Shown piece after piece: positions 1-13,105 of a DNA stretch of 64,000 nucleotides. The stretch comes from Hyperoodon ampullatus. Its lineage: Eukaryota; Chordata; Mammalia; Artiodactyla; Ziphiidae. The stretch spans positions 73,105,771-73,169,770 of the forward strand of contig OX457063.1 of the NCBI GenBank assembly GCA_949752795.1. The letters run 5' to 3'. The notes beneath the pieces were generated by a model. It ran no database searches. It had not been told where the DNA came from and saw nothing but the letters and a program-made list of their open reading frames with translations. Position numbers and translations under genes: made by a program. Numbering within the stretch: position 1 is the first letter of the stretch; each line of letters starts with the position of its first letter.

Positions 1-650
1 GAGTTTCACCTGGAGCATATGCAGATTAGTGTTAACCTAGGATTCAGCCTAAGAATCTTGGGAGTCCGTGGATAAATTTCTGGAAGTGTTTATCTGAGTA
101 GTCCCCTCTTCTCCGGTACTTGCCCTGCAAATTCTAGCTTCCTTGTTCTCCTTGGGCTCTAAAGTCTGTCCCTTTAACTCTATGAACCTGAGTGCTCTTC
201 TACCCTGGCAGAAAGCCAAGTTGATCATAGGCTTCATCTCATTTGTTTCTCTATTAGGACCATATTCCTGTGCTTCCTGTCATCCAGTGATTGAAAACAG
301 TTGTTTTATGTATTTAGTCTAGTTTTCTAATTATCTTGCTGTTTTTGGTGGAAAGCAAGTCCATACCATTTACTCTTTCATGAGTGGAAGTATAACTCCT
401 TTCCCTGAGTATTGAAGAATCTTATTTATACAGCAGTGTGTTTCATGAACAGAAGTGCAAAAATTCAAAGGCAACTCGGCAAAAAATAAAAAATTTGAAG
501 AAATGGAATCAGCAGGAAACAATCATCCCATTATGATAAATCCAGGCTCAGTGGCTCTGCAGGTCAGGTGAGGGTATCTCTGGGGAGTGAGTTCTGTGAG
601 TATCTCCCATTAATTGTTTTTAAAGGGGTATTGGACAGTGCTGGTTTCAA
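1..650. other. AT-rich unique sequence, no gene seen
   Basis: No gene, clear repeat or splice-like segment was recognised. Short ORFs here are chance frames. Confidence 0.5.
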
Positions 651-654
651 GGAA

Positions 655-1010
655 GAGTAACTATTTCTATTTGGGGAGGGATTAGAGAGAGCATTATATA
701 TAGAGAAAATGATGTTTGAGCAGAGTTTTGAAGGATAAAAAATATGAAGAGTTAAGTGAGGTAGTTTTCTGAGCAGAAGAACTGTGTGGAAAGACATACA
801 GATATAAAATGGAATGGCTTGAGTCTGTGAGTTTGGGGAGTAGGATATGTAAGTGTAAGCAAGGAGAGACTTGATTTCATGATATAGTGATATATTTAGA
901 CTTTATCCAGTAGTTGGAACAAGGGCTTTAAGGGGAGAACTTATGTGTTTAGATAGTGGAACACAGGACTTTTTGTTGGCAGTGTGGGACAGTCATTGGT
1001 GTTGGCAGGA
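655..1010 (+). repeat. Old LINE-derived repeat fragment (L2-like)
   Basis: The stretch reads as a decayed copy of an old mammalian repeat. Its purine-rich text (for example GTTTTGAAGGAT, then GAGCAGAAGAACTGTGTGG, then GACTTTATCCAGTAG) follows the order of a consensus also seen at 38335-38640 and 39735-40140. The family name is uncertain. Confidence 0.4.
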
Positions 1011-1605
1011 GGAGGGCAGTTCTTTTGCAGTTTTTCTCAAATTGCACATAGCAACCCATCAGTGAGGTTGTAAAATCAATTTTGCCTCTAAAAATGGAAT
1101 AGAATAGAGTACATTAATGAGCATTACATGTTAAGAGGAATGATTTTTTTGGAAACTTTTATTTTACCTATATATTCATTTTTAATTTTGTGTATATATA
1201 ATGAGTCATAATGTAAATATATTTCTTCATGGTGATAGGAAAGAAAGCTTGAAAGCCACTGCTTCAGGAGACTGTAAAAATTGTCTAGGTAAAAGATTAT
1301 GAGCATTTAGCCAAGGCATTTACAAATGGAAAGAGATAGGAATAATAATGAAAATGTAGAACCCTCAGAATTTAGAGTTTAGGAAGATATGTGGCCTGAG
1401 GGTAACAGAAGAGTACAGGATGACATCTTTGTGTCTAACTTACAACACGGGGTGTTTGATGAAACTTTGTCTAAGAGGAGGTAAAAGTTTTGGGAGAAGC
1501 AACATCACTTGAGACAAAGAAAAACCAGAAGGACACAAAGGATGCTTAGAAAAGGATATAAAACATGTCTAAATTCTTATTCAACATTAAAAAGTCAATG
1601 CTATA

Positions 1606-1790
1606 GGGCTTCCCTGGTGGCGCAGTGGTTGAGAGTCTGCCTGCTGATGCAGGGGACACGGGTTCGTGCCCCGGTCTGGGAAGATCCCACATGCTGCGGA
1701 GCGGCTAGGCCCGTGAGCCATGGCTGCTGAGCCTGCGCGTCCAGAGCCTGTGCTCCACAGCGGGAGAGGCCCGCGTACCGCCAAAAAAAA
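1606..1790 (+). repeat. CHR-2-type cetacean SINE
   Basis: A tRNA-derived SINE begins GGGCTTCCCTGGTGG. It carries the B-box-like GGTTCGTGCCCC and ends in a poly(A) run. A perfect 17-bp target-site duplication, AAAAAGTCAATGCTATA, lies at 1589-1605 and 1791-1807. Compared with the other copies it lacks about 16 bp near the 3' end, between two GAGAGGCC repeats, which suggests slippage or a deletion subfamily. ORFs called across it are shadows. Confidence 0.95.
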
Positions 1791-1807
1791 AAAAAGTCAA
1801 TGCTATA

Positions 1808-4800
1808 GCTACTCATCTATTCTGCCCTTGGAGATAAGAAGTTACAAAAAAATTACAAAAGTATAAAAGCAGAGTAATCCAAGAGCAGATACACCAAGTA
1901 GAGGAAGGACCTAAATGAAATCAGACATTTTCTTCTCAATGTATTATTTCATTTTTTTTATCTTAAAGAGAAAAAGATTTGATGATGAAGTAAAGTCCAC
2001 CGGAAGATTTTGACAAAATATAGAAAGACAGGAAGATAGACAGAAGAACTATACACTATATGTGATACATGAGAGCTTAAGCCCTTGATGACATTTATCT
2101 TCACTTGTGAGAGGCAATTTAATAAAGTAATTTATTAGGTCCCTTCTCACTCATGAAAAGAAATGTCATAAAAGATCTGTTCCTTCATATATTGTCTATA
2201 TATTGAATATTAATCCCTATATTCCTAGCTCAGTATGGTATGCTAAATTTTAAGTGTTCCTGCTTTAGAGCAAAACAAATGTAGATGCCAAAAAAATTTT
2301 AAATTTTGGGGACAGAAGGACTTCAAGACTGGTAGATGCTTTGGCATTCCTCAATTTTAAGTGCTTATTTATTTTCTAAAAGAACCAATCTTAGAAAATA
2401 AGCAAAATATTGTTCCAGCTGGTTAAACTATGATACTAAGTATAATGTCTCTTCAGATAATGAGACAACATTTTACATGGACCAAGTCTACTTCCCAACC
2501 ACATTTCTCTCGGAGAAAAAGTGATAAGAGTGTTGGTGATGGGGTGCAAATTTCCCTACTTTTAGAAAAGCAACTCAATTCATAGAGTCTACTGTGTATA
2601 AGACAGCAATTTTATTTTATCATTGAATAGAAAATGCCAACTATTTAAAAGATAGGTATTTTAAAAATACATAAAGTTTAGATCAAAGATTCACAAAAAG
2701 CTAGGAAAATAGAAAATCAATAAGTTAATTCTAGCTGAATTTATTATTTTTGTAATAACACAAGATCGAATTCAAACATTCAAGTTTTGTGCCATTTTAG
2801 TTAGATGTTTTAGTTGCTCCTAAAACATTGGCTGTTTTTCACCTTTGCCTTTCAGGCTTATCTGCACTTAGGAAGGGAACTGTCTTGTCCAATAAATTTT
2901 CAGGTACATCTTCAGTTGCTTAAGACATGAGCAAAATGATGTAATGCAAAGCAAATATAAAATGACTTCAGAAATTGACACAAATTCCTACAATTGACAC
3001 AAAGTGACAGGTCTTTTCAAAAAAAAACACTTCTGGCATTGGATTGGGTTATCATCCTCAAAGCAGCTTCAGTTCCAGCAGCATAGGTAGATGAAAAGAA
3101 ATTTTGGGGAAATGGACAAAAGAACATATATACTTTGATAAATGGTCATAGTAATAGGTCCATATAGACCACATATTTATTAGTTAAAAACTCTAATTCA
3201 GAAACTTCATTTTTATTTAGAAAAGTCCAAAATGCATCTCATATGGAAATACGGATTCCCAAAGTCTAACTCAGTCTAGCTTGACAAGCAGGAAACATTG
3301 TAAGAATATGATGATGATCCTTGGGGTTGTGGACTTTTTAACTTCTACAATTCAGAAACACTCATTTTAGGTAAGGGTGACACTGCAATTAGCAGAAACA
3401 ATACGGTTAGCCTTCTTTTCTTGAATGTGCTCTGGCTTCTCTATCTATATAGTATAAGCAAAGGCTGTGTCTGATAGCTTAGGGAGTCCAATGTACTATC
3501 TTATATGTAGCAGGGGCTTAAAGTAAAAGTATTTTAAATTTTATGCTCACCTTTAATTATAAATTTTATTAAGAAAAATCTAAAAATGCAAATGTATATA
3601 AAGCAATAATCAGAGACTCCCCTCTTTCATTCATGTTTTTACAGGAGTCACTATTAGCAGTTCTCTTGTTAGAAATGCATTGCCTTTGGCTTTTAAGAAT
3701 CTAGTTGCGACTCAGGAAAAAAACCAACCATGTCTGTTTTTTCCTTAATTTTCTTAATGTCAGCATAGAATGAATGTGTACTTAATATATCTAATCTAAA
3801 TAAACTGTCTTCTCTTTTCATATGCATTGCCAAGGTCTTGAGATAGAAATGAATTCATGGGTAAAACGTGCAAAACAGAGTTATGTCAAAAGGGGAATAA
3901 AGTTGCTTATTTCTGTTTAACTATATATGATGAGGTTGGTTCTGGGATAATAGAAGTGAACTAGCAGCAACTGTTTTTCTTCTCCCAACTTCCCATGAAA
4001 TGGTCACAGATTCCTTTGCTATTAAGAGCAGAATACTCCAGCAGCATTAGAAATTAGGGATTTTCATCAATTCTGCAAAATCTTATAAGAAATTTCTGCT
4101 TAACAATATTAGACTATATGCAGATTTCTACCAACCATTAACAGCCCTATATCAGTGATATCAGATCTTCATGGACCAGAGACCAAAGACACTGTGTTGA
4201 CTAGGGACATTTCCTTTCCTGCCATCCCTATCATGGCCACTCTTCTATAGTCATACAGGTATATAAGATGTCCCAGTAGTGCAATCTTCCTGGGTATAGA
4301 TGAGTACAAGTAAGATATTGTATCCTGATGAAGCCTATAGAAGAAAGATATATGAAAAAGTAGTGAAAGTCGTGTACTCTGAGGGATGTGTACAATGAAA
4401 TACATTTGACATGAGACTTCAGAAATTTTCTTTAATATGAATAAAAAGGTGCATTTTCCTTATGATACAGAGAAAGATTAAAAGTTTACACTCAATATGA
4501 AAGCAACGTATATGTTTATAACATTTATTTTTATTTACAATACATTTTTGTTAGGGAAGAGATAAAAAATAATATTGATAGGATGAGATAAAAAGGAACT
4601 AAATTAGATGTTAGCAGAGATAAAATTCAACCTAGAAACATGGAAAGGTTGTAAAGAAACCTAGAATGCAGTAGCACAGTTAGAATCTGCTTTTGAAGCA
4701 GTTAAGAACAAAATCCATATTATAGAAGTAGAAAGTTTATGTTGGGGACAAACATGAAAACATTTTCTAGAAAACACAGGGTCTTCTTAATAAAAATTAA

Positions 4801-4850
4801 AACTATGTGACATGATAACTGTAAAAAATATTTTTAAAAGGTCAAATATA
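1808..4850. other. AT-rich unique sequence, no gene seen
   Basis: About 3 kb of roughly 35% GC sequence without recognisable coding features. The segment near 3420-3520 may include a very old repeat remnant, but I could not assign it. Confidence 0.4.
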
Positions 4851-4859
4851 CAGATAGTT

Positions 4860-6130
4860 GGTAACCTTGATTAAGAGGTGAAAATAAGTGAAATAGAATC
4901 AATATACATACACAACAATACTAGAGGAGAAAACTTTCCTCAAGTGAAGAAAGACTTGAATCGGGATATTAACAGGAATCTTCAGGAAAAGTGTCTCCAA
5001 GGAGAGGGTAATGTTTAGACCATTCCTGGTGAATTCGTTTCATAATCAAGCACAGTAAACATTTTATAAGCATTTAGACAGAAAAGAGATTACGTTAAAA
5101 GGCACAGAACCTTCTTAATCTCAAATTTCTCTGGAATAGCAATCAACAGATGTCAAGGGAACAATATCAACTGATTCTTGAGAGGGAAAAATAGTGTCAC
5201 AAAACCTCATGTGCACAGACCATAGCAAAAGAGCCTCAGTTCTTCCGGAATCCAGAATTTCTACCCCTCATGTGCTATCCAAAATTATATATACAATTTT
5301 ACTTCCCATGTACTTTACCTAGAAAAAATAGTCAGGAGTGTACCTCTTATGTTCCTTTCCTAAAAAAATTAGTCAGACGTATATCAACCGACCAGTGGTT
5401 AAATCAAATGGGAGATCTCACGAATGGTAAATTATGGTATAATTTAACTATAGATTACAGAATTGTACTTAAACAATCATGGCAAATATGTTTAAAAATC
5501 AATGCATATGTAAAACAGTTCTTGAAAAAAAGAACTGTGGTATAAAATAATTGTTTATTAGTCATATTCTGGGTCCAAAATCTTAGTTATTAGCAACAAA
5601 ATAAAAACATTTTTAGAGCAATGAGAAAGAGAATTTAAATTATGTCTGTTCTTCATTTTGCAAGTGGAGGAATCAATAAACAACAATTTTATTTTTGATA
5701 GTAAACAAATATATATGTATGTATACACATATACATACAGATATATATAAACACAAGCATGTTAAAAACTACAAAGATACTCTCCAAATTATTCACATAT
5801 TGTTATCTTCTAAGTCTCCAAAGAAAAGAGGCAAATAAAGCATAATCTATTTACCAATAGATAGAAATCAAGGAAAACAGCAAGGGAACATTTTCTAAAA
5901 AAGCAAATTGGCAAATGAGAAGATTAAGAATATAGGATATGACACTGTAAATAAGTCAGTTATACATCCTATTTAGAAACAAAGACCGATGGTTAAGGGG
6001 AACACGCAAAAGAAAATGACATACATAGATTGAAAAATAGAAATTGAAAAATAAGAGGGCAAAGATGTGTCAGGAAAATGAAATAAAATAAAAATTAAAG
6101 ACAATAAAAGAAATAGTACAGCAAATACAT
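4860..6130 (+). repeat. Probable ancient L1 fragment
   Basis: The A-rich plus strand resembles old L1 ORF1-to-ORF2 sequence. Examples are GGAATAGCAATCAACAGATG and AAAGAACTGTGGTATAAAAT. It is interrupted by many stops, and a 91-codon frame at 5270-5545 lies inside it. Divergence is too high for a subfamily call. Confidence 0.35.
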
Positions 6131-7390
6131 ATTTTTCATTAAAAACAATAAATGAACAAGGAGATTAATTTTATTTTGTCAAAAGTTATTCTGAGAAAAA
6201 AGATATAGTGACAAAATTTGTGTGTGTGTGTAATAACACAGCAATATAATACATGTAGAAGGATTATATTGGGACATATTAAACCAAGGTTTTTTTTCTT
6301 TCTGTGCTTTGTAAAACCCATAACCCTTCCTTGGCTGTTCATTTGGTTGTATTTATAAGAGACAGTTGTATTAGAAGACAAGGTATTATGTAGAGCAATT
6401 GTATTAGAAAAAGGTATCAAATTAGCAGAAACAAGAAGATTTAAATTAGTAAATTTAGGGAAGAGTGTATGTATATATTGGAGGAAGCTTCGGAAGAGAC
6501 AAAACAGGGAGAATAAGTAGAATAGCAGATTTTGTTTTGCTTTTAATCACAGCAGTTTAAATCACATCTGAAGTTTGATCATGTAGAATGTTAGGTCATG
6601 TTGAGATTTCACATCTCTAAAAATTTCTCTAAAATTTTCTAGTTTTCCCAAAAGCTTGAGAGAAATTGTTTAGATCAGCAGGCTTGAAAAGGTTTTGCAA
6701 GTTACATGTCAAGAGACATATAACTATCAAGCCAAAGATGGACATTAACAGAAGAGCCAGTGTTGACAGGAAGAACAAGCTAGGCCCAGTTGCAGGCTGC
6801 AGAGAACGTAGGAAAGCCCAGATGCCCTGCCACTAGAACGGGAATAATATGTGAGTTCCTGGGAGCTCAGATCTCCCAGGAAGGAGAGGAGAAGGAAAAA
6901 TATGGGTAGTGGAGAAAGAAATAATTTTCCTGAGTGCATATTCCAGAGACCCTAAGTCTGACCTGGAGGAGGACACATTCCCTTAAATTGGCAAGTTTTC
7001 AACATCAGGGGAAATGCAGACTTGAGAGAGAAATGAATTTCAGTGAGGGAAGAATAAAGTTACATTTCTTATACTCCTGAGTTATAGATGTGAAAAAATC
7101 ACTACACATATAAAACAGACACATTAAAAATCAAATGAAAAGCTGGGAGATTTCAAAATAAATAAGGATATGGGAAATTGGAATGATAATGATGTTGATT
7201 AAATTTGTATACTATACAAAATCCTTTTAAAGTGTTCATGAAACACTTAACATATCTTCAGTAAATCTCCCAAACATAAACAGGACTGTCTGCATTATCT
7301 GAGCAGTGTTTAACAACGGATAGAATAAGTAATCCCCCATGATGATTATAAAGTGCATAAATTCAAAATAGTTCTTGGGTCACGTAGAAA
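6131..7390. other. AT-rich unique sequence, no gene seen
   Basis: Nothing recognisable was found apart from a short GT run at about 6219-6232. The small minus-strand ORFs at 6139-6420 and 6745-6939 have no supporting features. Confidence 0.4.
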
Positions 7391-7394
7391 GAGT

Positions 7395-7710
7395 GTCCAC
7401 AGGGGTGGGCAGATTTTCCCATCAGATTTCAAAATGCATTACAAAGCAACAATAACTAACACAGCGTGATGTTGGTTCAAAAATACACAGATGATCTGGA
7501 AGAGAATACAGAGTCCAGAAACTGGTCCAAGAATATGTGTGCAACATTTTATATATGATAAAGTGGTGTTTTGATATAGTGAAGGGAGGGGAATGATTGC
7601 TGAATGAATATTCTTGCTGTAATTATTTGGATATTTGGAGAATTTAGATAGCTACCTACCTCTAAATTTCAAGTACAGTAACATATTAGGAGACATATAA
7701 ATGACTATTT
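7395..7710 (+). repeat. Ancient L1 ORF2 fragment
   Basis: The stretch aligns by eye with the C-terminal half of L1 ORF2, as seen in L1-B near 44165-44400. Matching blocks are TCAGATTTCAAAATGCATTA, AGTGGTGTTTTGATATAG, and the segment that in intact L1s reads into the GATAAAGGAGGC region. It has many stops and indels. Confidence 0.55.
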
Positions 7711-7959
7711 TAATAATATGGGGATAGGGAGGCCATTTTAATTATGATATCACAGAAAAAAAGAACAGTTGAAATTAATCCTTTTTCTGCTTATATTTAA
7801 TTATATTTATTTTCTTATTGCATTATCTAAAACTTCTGGAGCAATGTAGAACATTGAATTGATAATGGAAAATCTTATCCCTCTGACACAGTAGTTCTTT
7901 GAGTCTTAACAGCAGGCATGATATTCTCTGCAGTATTAGATAGTCATTATTATTCTAAA

Positions 7960-8260
7960 GAGAAATTCTTTCACTTAGATTTCAGAATATTTACTTGTTT
8001 TAAGATCAGATGCCTTTGTTGACTTTTATAAAATGCTTTTTCATAGTATCTAAGGTGATAATAGGATAAATTATATTAGCAGATCTATTTTTATTGATCT
8101 GTCATTGCATTTATAGAATAAAAATTTATTTTGTCATGGCTTATTATTCTTTAATACACTTCTGAATTCAATTTACCATTATTTTGCTGGGATGTTTATG
8201 TCTATGTCATTATGAGACTTTGATTTGTAGTGTTTAGTTGTGTTTGTGGGTGGGTACAGG
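7960..8260 (-). repeat. Ancient L1 ORF2 fragment, antisense
   Basis: The reverse complement follows the L1 reverse-transcriptase region. It runs from an equivalent of the 'oil-droplet' target line near TTAAAAGGATCA to GCAGAAAAAGCATTTGAC, compare L1-B at 43220-43390. It is heavily decayed. Confidence 0.5.
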
Positions 8261-9311
8261 CTATCTCAATAAGGTTTTGCTATTAGGGTTGAGCTACTTT
8301 CATGAAATATGATTTTACTTCTCTTCCTCCCTTCCTATCTCCCAGAAAAGACAGACTTCAGTGATATAAAATATTTACTTATAAAAACACCTTCTCCACA
8401 CTTGTCTTACACATGAGGAAACCGAGAGACACACAAATTAAGTAGCATGACTTGCATGTTGAACTAGCACAACTGGGTGAATATAATCAAATTCACTTTA
8501 TTTTTCTTTCCCCATCTCCATTCAAAATATGCACTATAGGGCAAATTTTCTCCTGCTGCTGCATGAAAATTCTGGGGATGCCATGACTTTGTAGTCATTT
8601 TTAGGTAATGATAGGGTATATACTTCCTCTAACTCACAAAACAGTCTCAGTTTGATATTAGAACACCCAGTTCCAAACTTGACTAAGGATGAAATCTTTC
8701 CCATTCTCTCAGTTGGGGAGGATTTCAAATAGGCAAAGACACCTGGTAAGTGGGTACAGCCAGTATCTTCTCTCATTTTCTGTTCCTCCTCCCTCAGCTT
8801 GCAAAGTGGTTTCTGGGTCTTCCGAAGACAGTATGCAGAGAGGAAGACAATGAAAGAAGGCACAGAAAGTACACTAGTATTATGTAAGATTGCTGCACAT
8901 TCTCTGAGCGTTGATACTATTTGAAGATGACTTTCTTGTCTGGGAATTTCTATAGATTCCTCAGAGTTCCCCTTTGCTAGGCCTTCCAAACAGCAGCCAT
9001 TTCTCTAGAACCTGGTCTTCCCATGATCTTCTTCATACTGAGTTCCAAGCGGCACTCCTGGCAGAATTTGAAGTGACTCCAATCAGTTCTTAGTCATTTT
9101 TGGCTCAATGAATGAGAAACCCTCACACATTTTTGTGCTTATGGGTAGGGGAGTATTTCTACCCCATCCGGCCTCCATTTTCTCTCTCACCTATCACCTC
9201 AGGTCTTTAGATTCCTCATGATGTGTCAGACACCAGTCTACTGTGTGGCAAGCTGCTGAAGTTCCCATTAAGGTCTATGAACAGTCCTACTGAAGCCCTT
9301 TTTTCTAGATT
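8261..9311. other. Unique sequence holding a 157-codon chance frame
   Basis: The GC content is slightly higher than in the flanks. The minus strand is stop-free from 9004 to 8534, but the open frame starts at TTG, not ATG. It has no recognised domain and no convincing splice sites. A MIR-like antisense scrap (ACACATGAGGAAACCGAGAG) lies near 8410-8470. Confidence 0.4.
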
Positions 9312-9325
9312 AAAAATGAGAGGCA

Positions 9326-9533
9326 GGGCCTCCCTGGTGGCGCAGTGGTTGAGAGTCCGCCTGCCGATGCAGGGGATACGGGTTCGTGCCCCGGTCTGGG
9401 AGGATCCCATATGCCGCGGAGCGGCTGGGCCCGTGAGCCATGGCTGCTGAGCCTGTGCATCCGGAGCCTGTGCTCCACAACGGGAGAGGCCACAACAGTG
9501 AGAGGCCCGCGTACCACAAAAAAAAAAAAAAAA
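9326..9533 (+). repeat. CHR-2-type cetacean SINE, full length
   Basis: A full-length copy with GGTTCGTGCCCC, the 3' block GAGAGGCCACAACAGTGAGA and a long A tail. A perfect 14-bp target-site duplication, AAAAATGAGAGGCA, lies at 9312-9325 and 9534-9547. The four ORFs called across this region on both strands are SINE shadows. Confidence 0.95.
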
Positions 9534-9547
9534 AAAAATGAGAGGCA

Positions 9548-10850
9548 AAAATTCCAGTCCATTTTCAATGGAATCCATAGCTTGGCAGCAACTCTCACCA
9601 AAGAAATACCATCTGGAAATCCACTGTCAACCCTTTCATATTTTCCAAGTGAGTGAGGAATTTTAAGAGACCTGAAATATTGATAGTTTTTCATAGGGTC
9701 AAGCACTTTCTCTGAAATTTCATGCTTACCATGTCCTGGAACCTCAGATTTAATTTCATATATAAAGAACTGTGTCAGATGTAGCTCAGGTCATCTGGAA
9801 TGTTAGGAAAGACCTGCACCTGGGTCCTTTGATTCCCAGATGGGGAGTCCCCACCACTTCATGTTGCCACTTCTTTGTTTAAATCATCATCAGCTATTGT
9901 TATATGAATTCAATTTCTTATATCTTTCACTTTAGAGCAGGGATCAGAAACAATTGGCATTTCCATATTTACACTTGTATTCAAGTTAAAGTTAAGCTAA
10001 AAAAGGTAAACTTTTGGTAAAATCATCCTGAACTCCAATTGTTACTGTTGGAGTAACTTCGCTCCAAAAAGTAACTATGATTTGATCTTTAGATATAATA
10101 CACATATCTTTTAGAAATAAGAGTCTGGAAATAAAAGAACACAGTCAAAATTCTTTACTGCTTGAACTGACAACACTTAAACACTAATTAGATAATGGGG
10201 TTAATCAATAACAAAGTTAATGTCATGAACTTCTTTTTATGAGCTATGAAAACCCCTATATAAAATAATAAAGATAAGGTAAATCATATTGAAGACGTGA
10301 TATTTACATGAGCCACGTTATACTTGTTAATAGTTATTTTCTATGAAGACTATGAAAGTTGCCCCCCAAAAAAAGAATATGAAAGGCCCTCTTGAAATAC
10401 AGAACATTCTCTTGAAATGTTTGTGAAAAATACTGGAAGTGAAACAGTATGCTGAATTCATAAACACTGTTATTAATATTAATTAGTTTCTACTGATATA
10501 TTCTAGTTTAAATATCCTTTTTGACTTCTATTTCAGTTTGATATTTGGAATATTTATTATGCTGTAAATTTGATATATAATTTGATTTATAGAAAACTCT
10601 CAACTAATTTATCTTAAAATTAAATTATAGATATATTAAAAATTATAATATATGAATATCTGAATTTTAAAAATATATAATTTAGTAGACATTTATGCAT
10701 ATTACTGAAATGACATTCACTTTAACACATGTTTCATAGCACATTTTAAAATATAATTTGGTATGAAAATATATACTCAGTATTGTCAGTTTTATGGAAT
10801 AAATCTCTTGATAACTTGATATAGTTGTATCAAAATCTTTTGCTCTGTCA
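9548..10850. other. Unique sequence, very AT-rich at 10480-10780
   Basis: No gene or clear repeat was seen. The 10480-10780 part is more than 80% A+T. Confidence 0.4.
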
Positions 10851-10854
10851 TTAT

Positions 10855-11156
10855 TCCCTGATCATTCAAATATATAGTTATTGAGTAGCTATTATACTCA
10901 TAATATGGCCAGGTACTATGCAGATAAATAAGGTATACCACCCTTGTCTTTAAGCTTTTACTTTTGTTAGCCAGAGAAAAACTTTTGATGGAAAACAGTG
11001 AATTATCATTCCAGGCAATAAATAATTAACAAATAGCTTTTCAGAAGTAGAATTCAGAGAGCTCAGTAGAGAGAGGAGAGGGGTAAGACTCTGTGGACTA
11101 ACTGGAGAATGAGTTCATCTTTCATGATGGCAAAGGATCAGAGGACAGATTTCTGA

Positions 11157-11188
<32 letters not shown>

Positions 11189-11680
11189 ACTCTCTCACAC
11201 ACCATGAACAAAATTATAAAGGTGTGAATGCCCATGTTATACGTAGGGGATAGAGACTATGGCATAAACAAAGAGAACAAATATCAGCATGTAAATTGGA
11301 AGGATGTTTTGGATCTGAACTCTGTGTCAGTTCTTCAACATCAGGATAAGAGATACTAGCTTTATTCAAAGTATAAAATTGTTGAGTAAGAATGATAAGG
11401 TGAAATTAACTCTATAGAACTTTCGGAGGGGATGAACCATTAGAAACTTGTTAGATTATTGCAGTGGTGTAGTTTTGAGGAGGTCAAAACAACCTCAAGC
11501 AGGATAAGTAGTGAGGTTGAAGGAAAGTGGGTGGATTCCGGGTACACTGAGAAAGAAGCACTGATAGAAACAGGTGAACAGGTTCATCAGGGGAACAGGG
11601 AGGAGGAAAACAAATCAAAGAAAATGCAAAGACAGACTGGGAGAAGTTGTGATAGCAGAGCATATTGATTTCTTATCCTA
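10855..11680 (+). repeat. Old LINE-derived repeat (L2-like)
   Basis: The start shows a decayed version of the mammalian motif of the type 'attgagTAGCTATTAT...GGCCAGGTACTATGC', followed by CACCCTTGTCTTTAAGCTTT. The later part (11280-11680) keeps the order of the same consensus. A CA microsatellite interrupts it. Confidence 0.4.
11157..11190. repeat. (CA)n microsatellite
   Basis: About 34 bp of CA dinucleotides with one interruption (ACAGACAC). Confidence 0.9.
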
Positions 11681-12813
11681 ATTAGCAGCTGGCTTTCTCT
11701 TGAGAGAAATACTCTGAAATATTACTTTCATTTACATGGATTTAAAAATGAACAAACTTACATTAAAGTTTATAATTCAGTTATGAGGGTTTACCACTAA
11801 TTTGGAATTTTACAAGCCAGTTATTTGTCGATGGAATCAAAGTTTTAAAATTATCTTGAGGAGAGATTCCTTATTAATATTATCCTTTTAGGTAAACTGG
11901 AAACTAATTATTTTAGAAAGTTATGTATTACACAAACTGTGTACCATCACAAAAGTTAGATAATAGAATAATAAGTTAGCTTTATCAAGTTTACCAGAAC
12001 TATGAATTTCCTTAAAACATTACTTCTTATTTCAACTGCAAATCATGGTTACTTTCTGAAACAGTGTAAAAATTGCATTTACAGTCACTGCAAAATGTTA
12101 ATACCTCCAAAAGAGTATTAGAATCAAATGACATCATCTCTGATGGACAACATCATCTCTTCCCTTAAGTTCCTTCCCTAAACTCCATACACATTGTTCC
12201 CTAACCCCTCCTGCCCTGTTAACCCCTGGTGATGACCAAAATGTGTTTCAAGTCAGCATTTTAGAACTGAAAGCTTTGGTTATATCTAAATAAGGAACTG
12301 AATATCAGAAACAGTTTTAGTAAAATATTTACTACAGTTTACCCACAAACTGGATACTTTTGGGTGACATGCTGAAGTATAGTCTCTAATGTCCCAGAAA
12401 TCCATAATGTACTGTGAAAGATTCTGGCTGCTTAAATAGTCTGTCTGTGGAATGCCATTGAGATTGGATCCATCCTGAGTTTCAGGAGTGAATCTGTATG
12501 CTTTTGTTACCCCATAACACTTTACATAGGGTAGCAATAATTTCATGGACTGGTTTCTGGTTTTTAATTGTTTTCCCTGAAGCCATGAGTGCATGGATTT
12601 ATAAGATGGTGCTGCTAGTATCAGTGAAGCCAGATTACCTATTAAAAACAAACAAAAACAAACCTTGAAAGGCAGTGGCTAGCTATTGTACCATTTAATC
12701 CTTTTCACTGCAATTGATATTGAGCAAAGTTCATAGGTGCCACTAGTAAAAATAAGACTAGAATTGTTGTCCTTGCTCTCTTTATGGGTTAGGAATTACA
12801 GGCATAGATAGAA

Positions 12814-12815
<2 letters not shown>
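11681..12815. other. Unique sequence with a 121-codon minus-strand frame
   Basis: The frame at 12286-12651 on the minus strand is stop-free over 366 bp. Upstream of it is a T-rich stretch ending TTTTTAATAG, which could serve as a splice acceptor, with a first exonic base at 12638. The predicted peptide includes DFWDIRDYTSACHPK and no recognised domain. The frame could be chance or a remnant exon. Confidence 0.25.

Positions 12816-12871
<56 letters not shown>
12816..12871. repeat. (TG)n microsatellite
   Basis: About 55 bp of uninterrupted TG repeats. The VCVCV and THTHT ORFs across it are artefacts. Confidence 0.95.
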
Positions 12872-12874
<3 letters not shown>

Positions 12875-13105
12875 TCTAGGAGAATTAATGATGTTAAAAT
12901 GAGGAGGGGGAGAAATATGATTGCAGGAAAAAAGAAAAAGAGATTAGCCCAGGTGGGAAGGTGTGGAGGCACTTTAGTTTGCATTGCAAATATTCCAAAC
13001 AACAATAAAGAAGTAAGAAAGCTAAGCTAAGAGGATGATCTAACAGTAATGTAAGTTAAGCTATAATTTTGCCTAGAGCCAGTAAACATTAATAAGAAAG
13101 AATGA

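Noticed and set aside
1442..1505. 64-bp minus-strand segment with a GTAAGT donor
   Set aside because: The acceptor (CTTTGTCTCAAG) is only fair. The segment is one of many such pairs expected by chance, and nothing links it in phase to the stronger candidates.
8534..9004. 157-codon stop-free minus-strand frame
   Set aside because: It starts at TTG with no ATG in frame at its 5' end. It has no recognised domain and no good flanking splice sites. The length is compatible with chance.
9216..9706. Several ORFs of 69-133 codons on both strands
   Set aside because: They are translations of the CHR-2 SINE and its A tail. The same peptides recur at 1601, 22271, 32232, 45370 and 58712.
12796..13030. 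ORFs with VCVCVC or THTHTH runs
   Set aside because: They are translations of the TG microsatellite.
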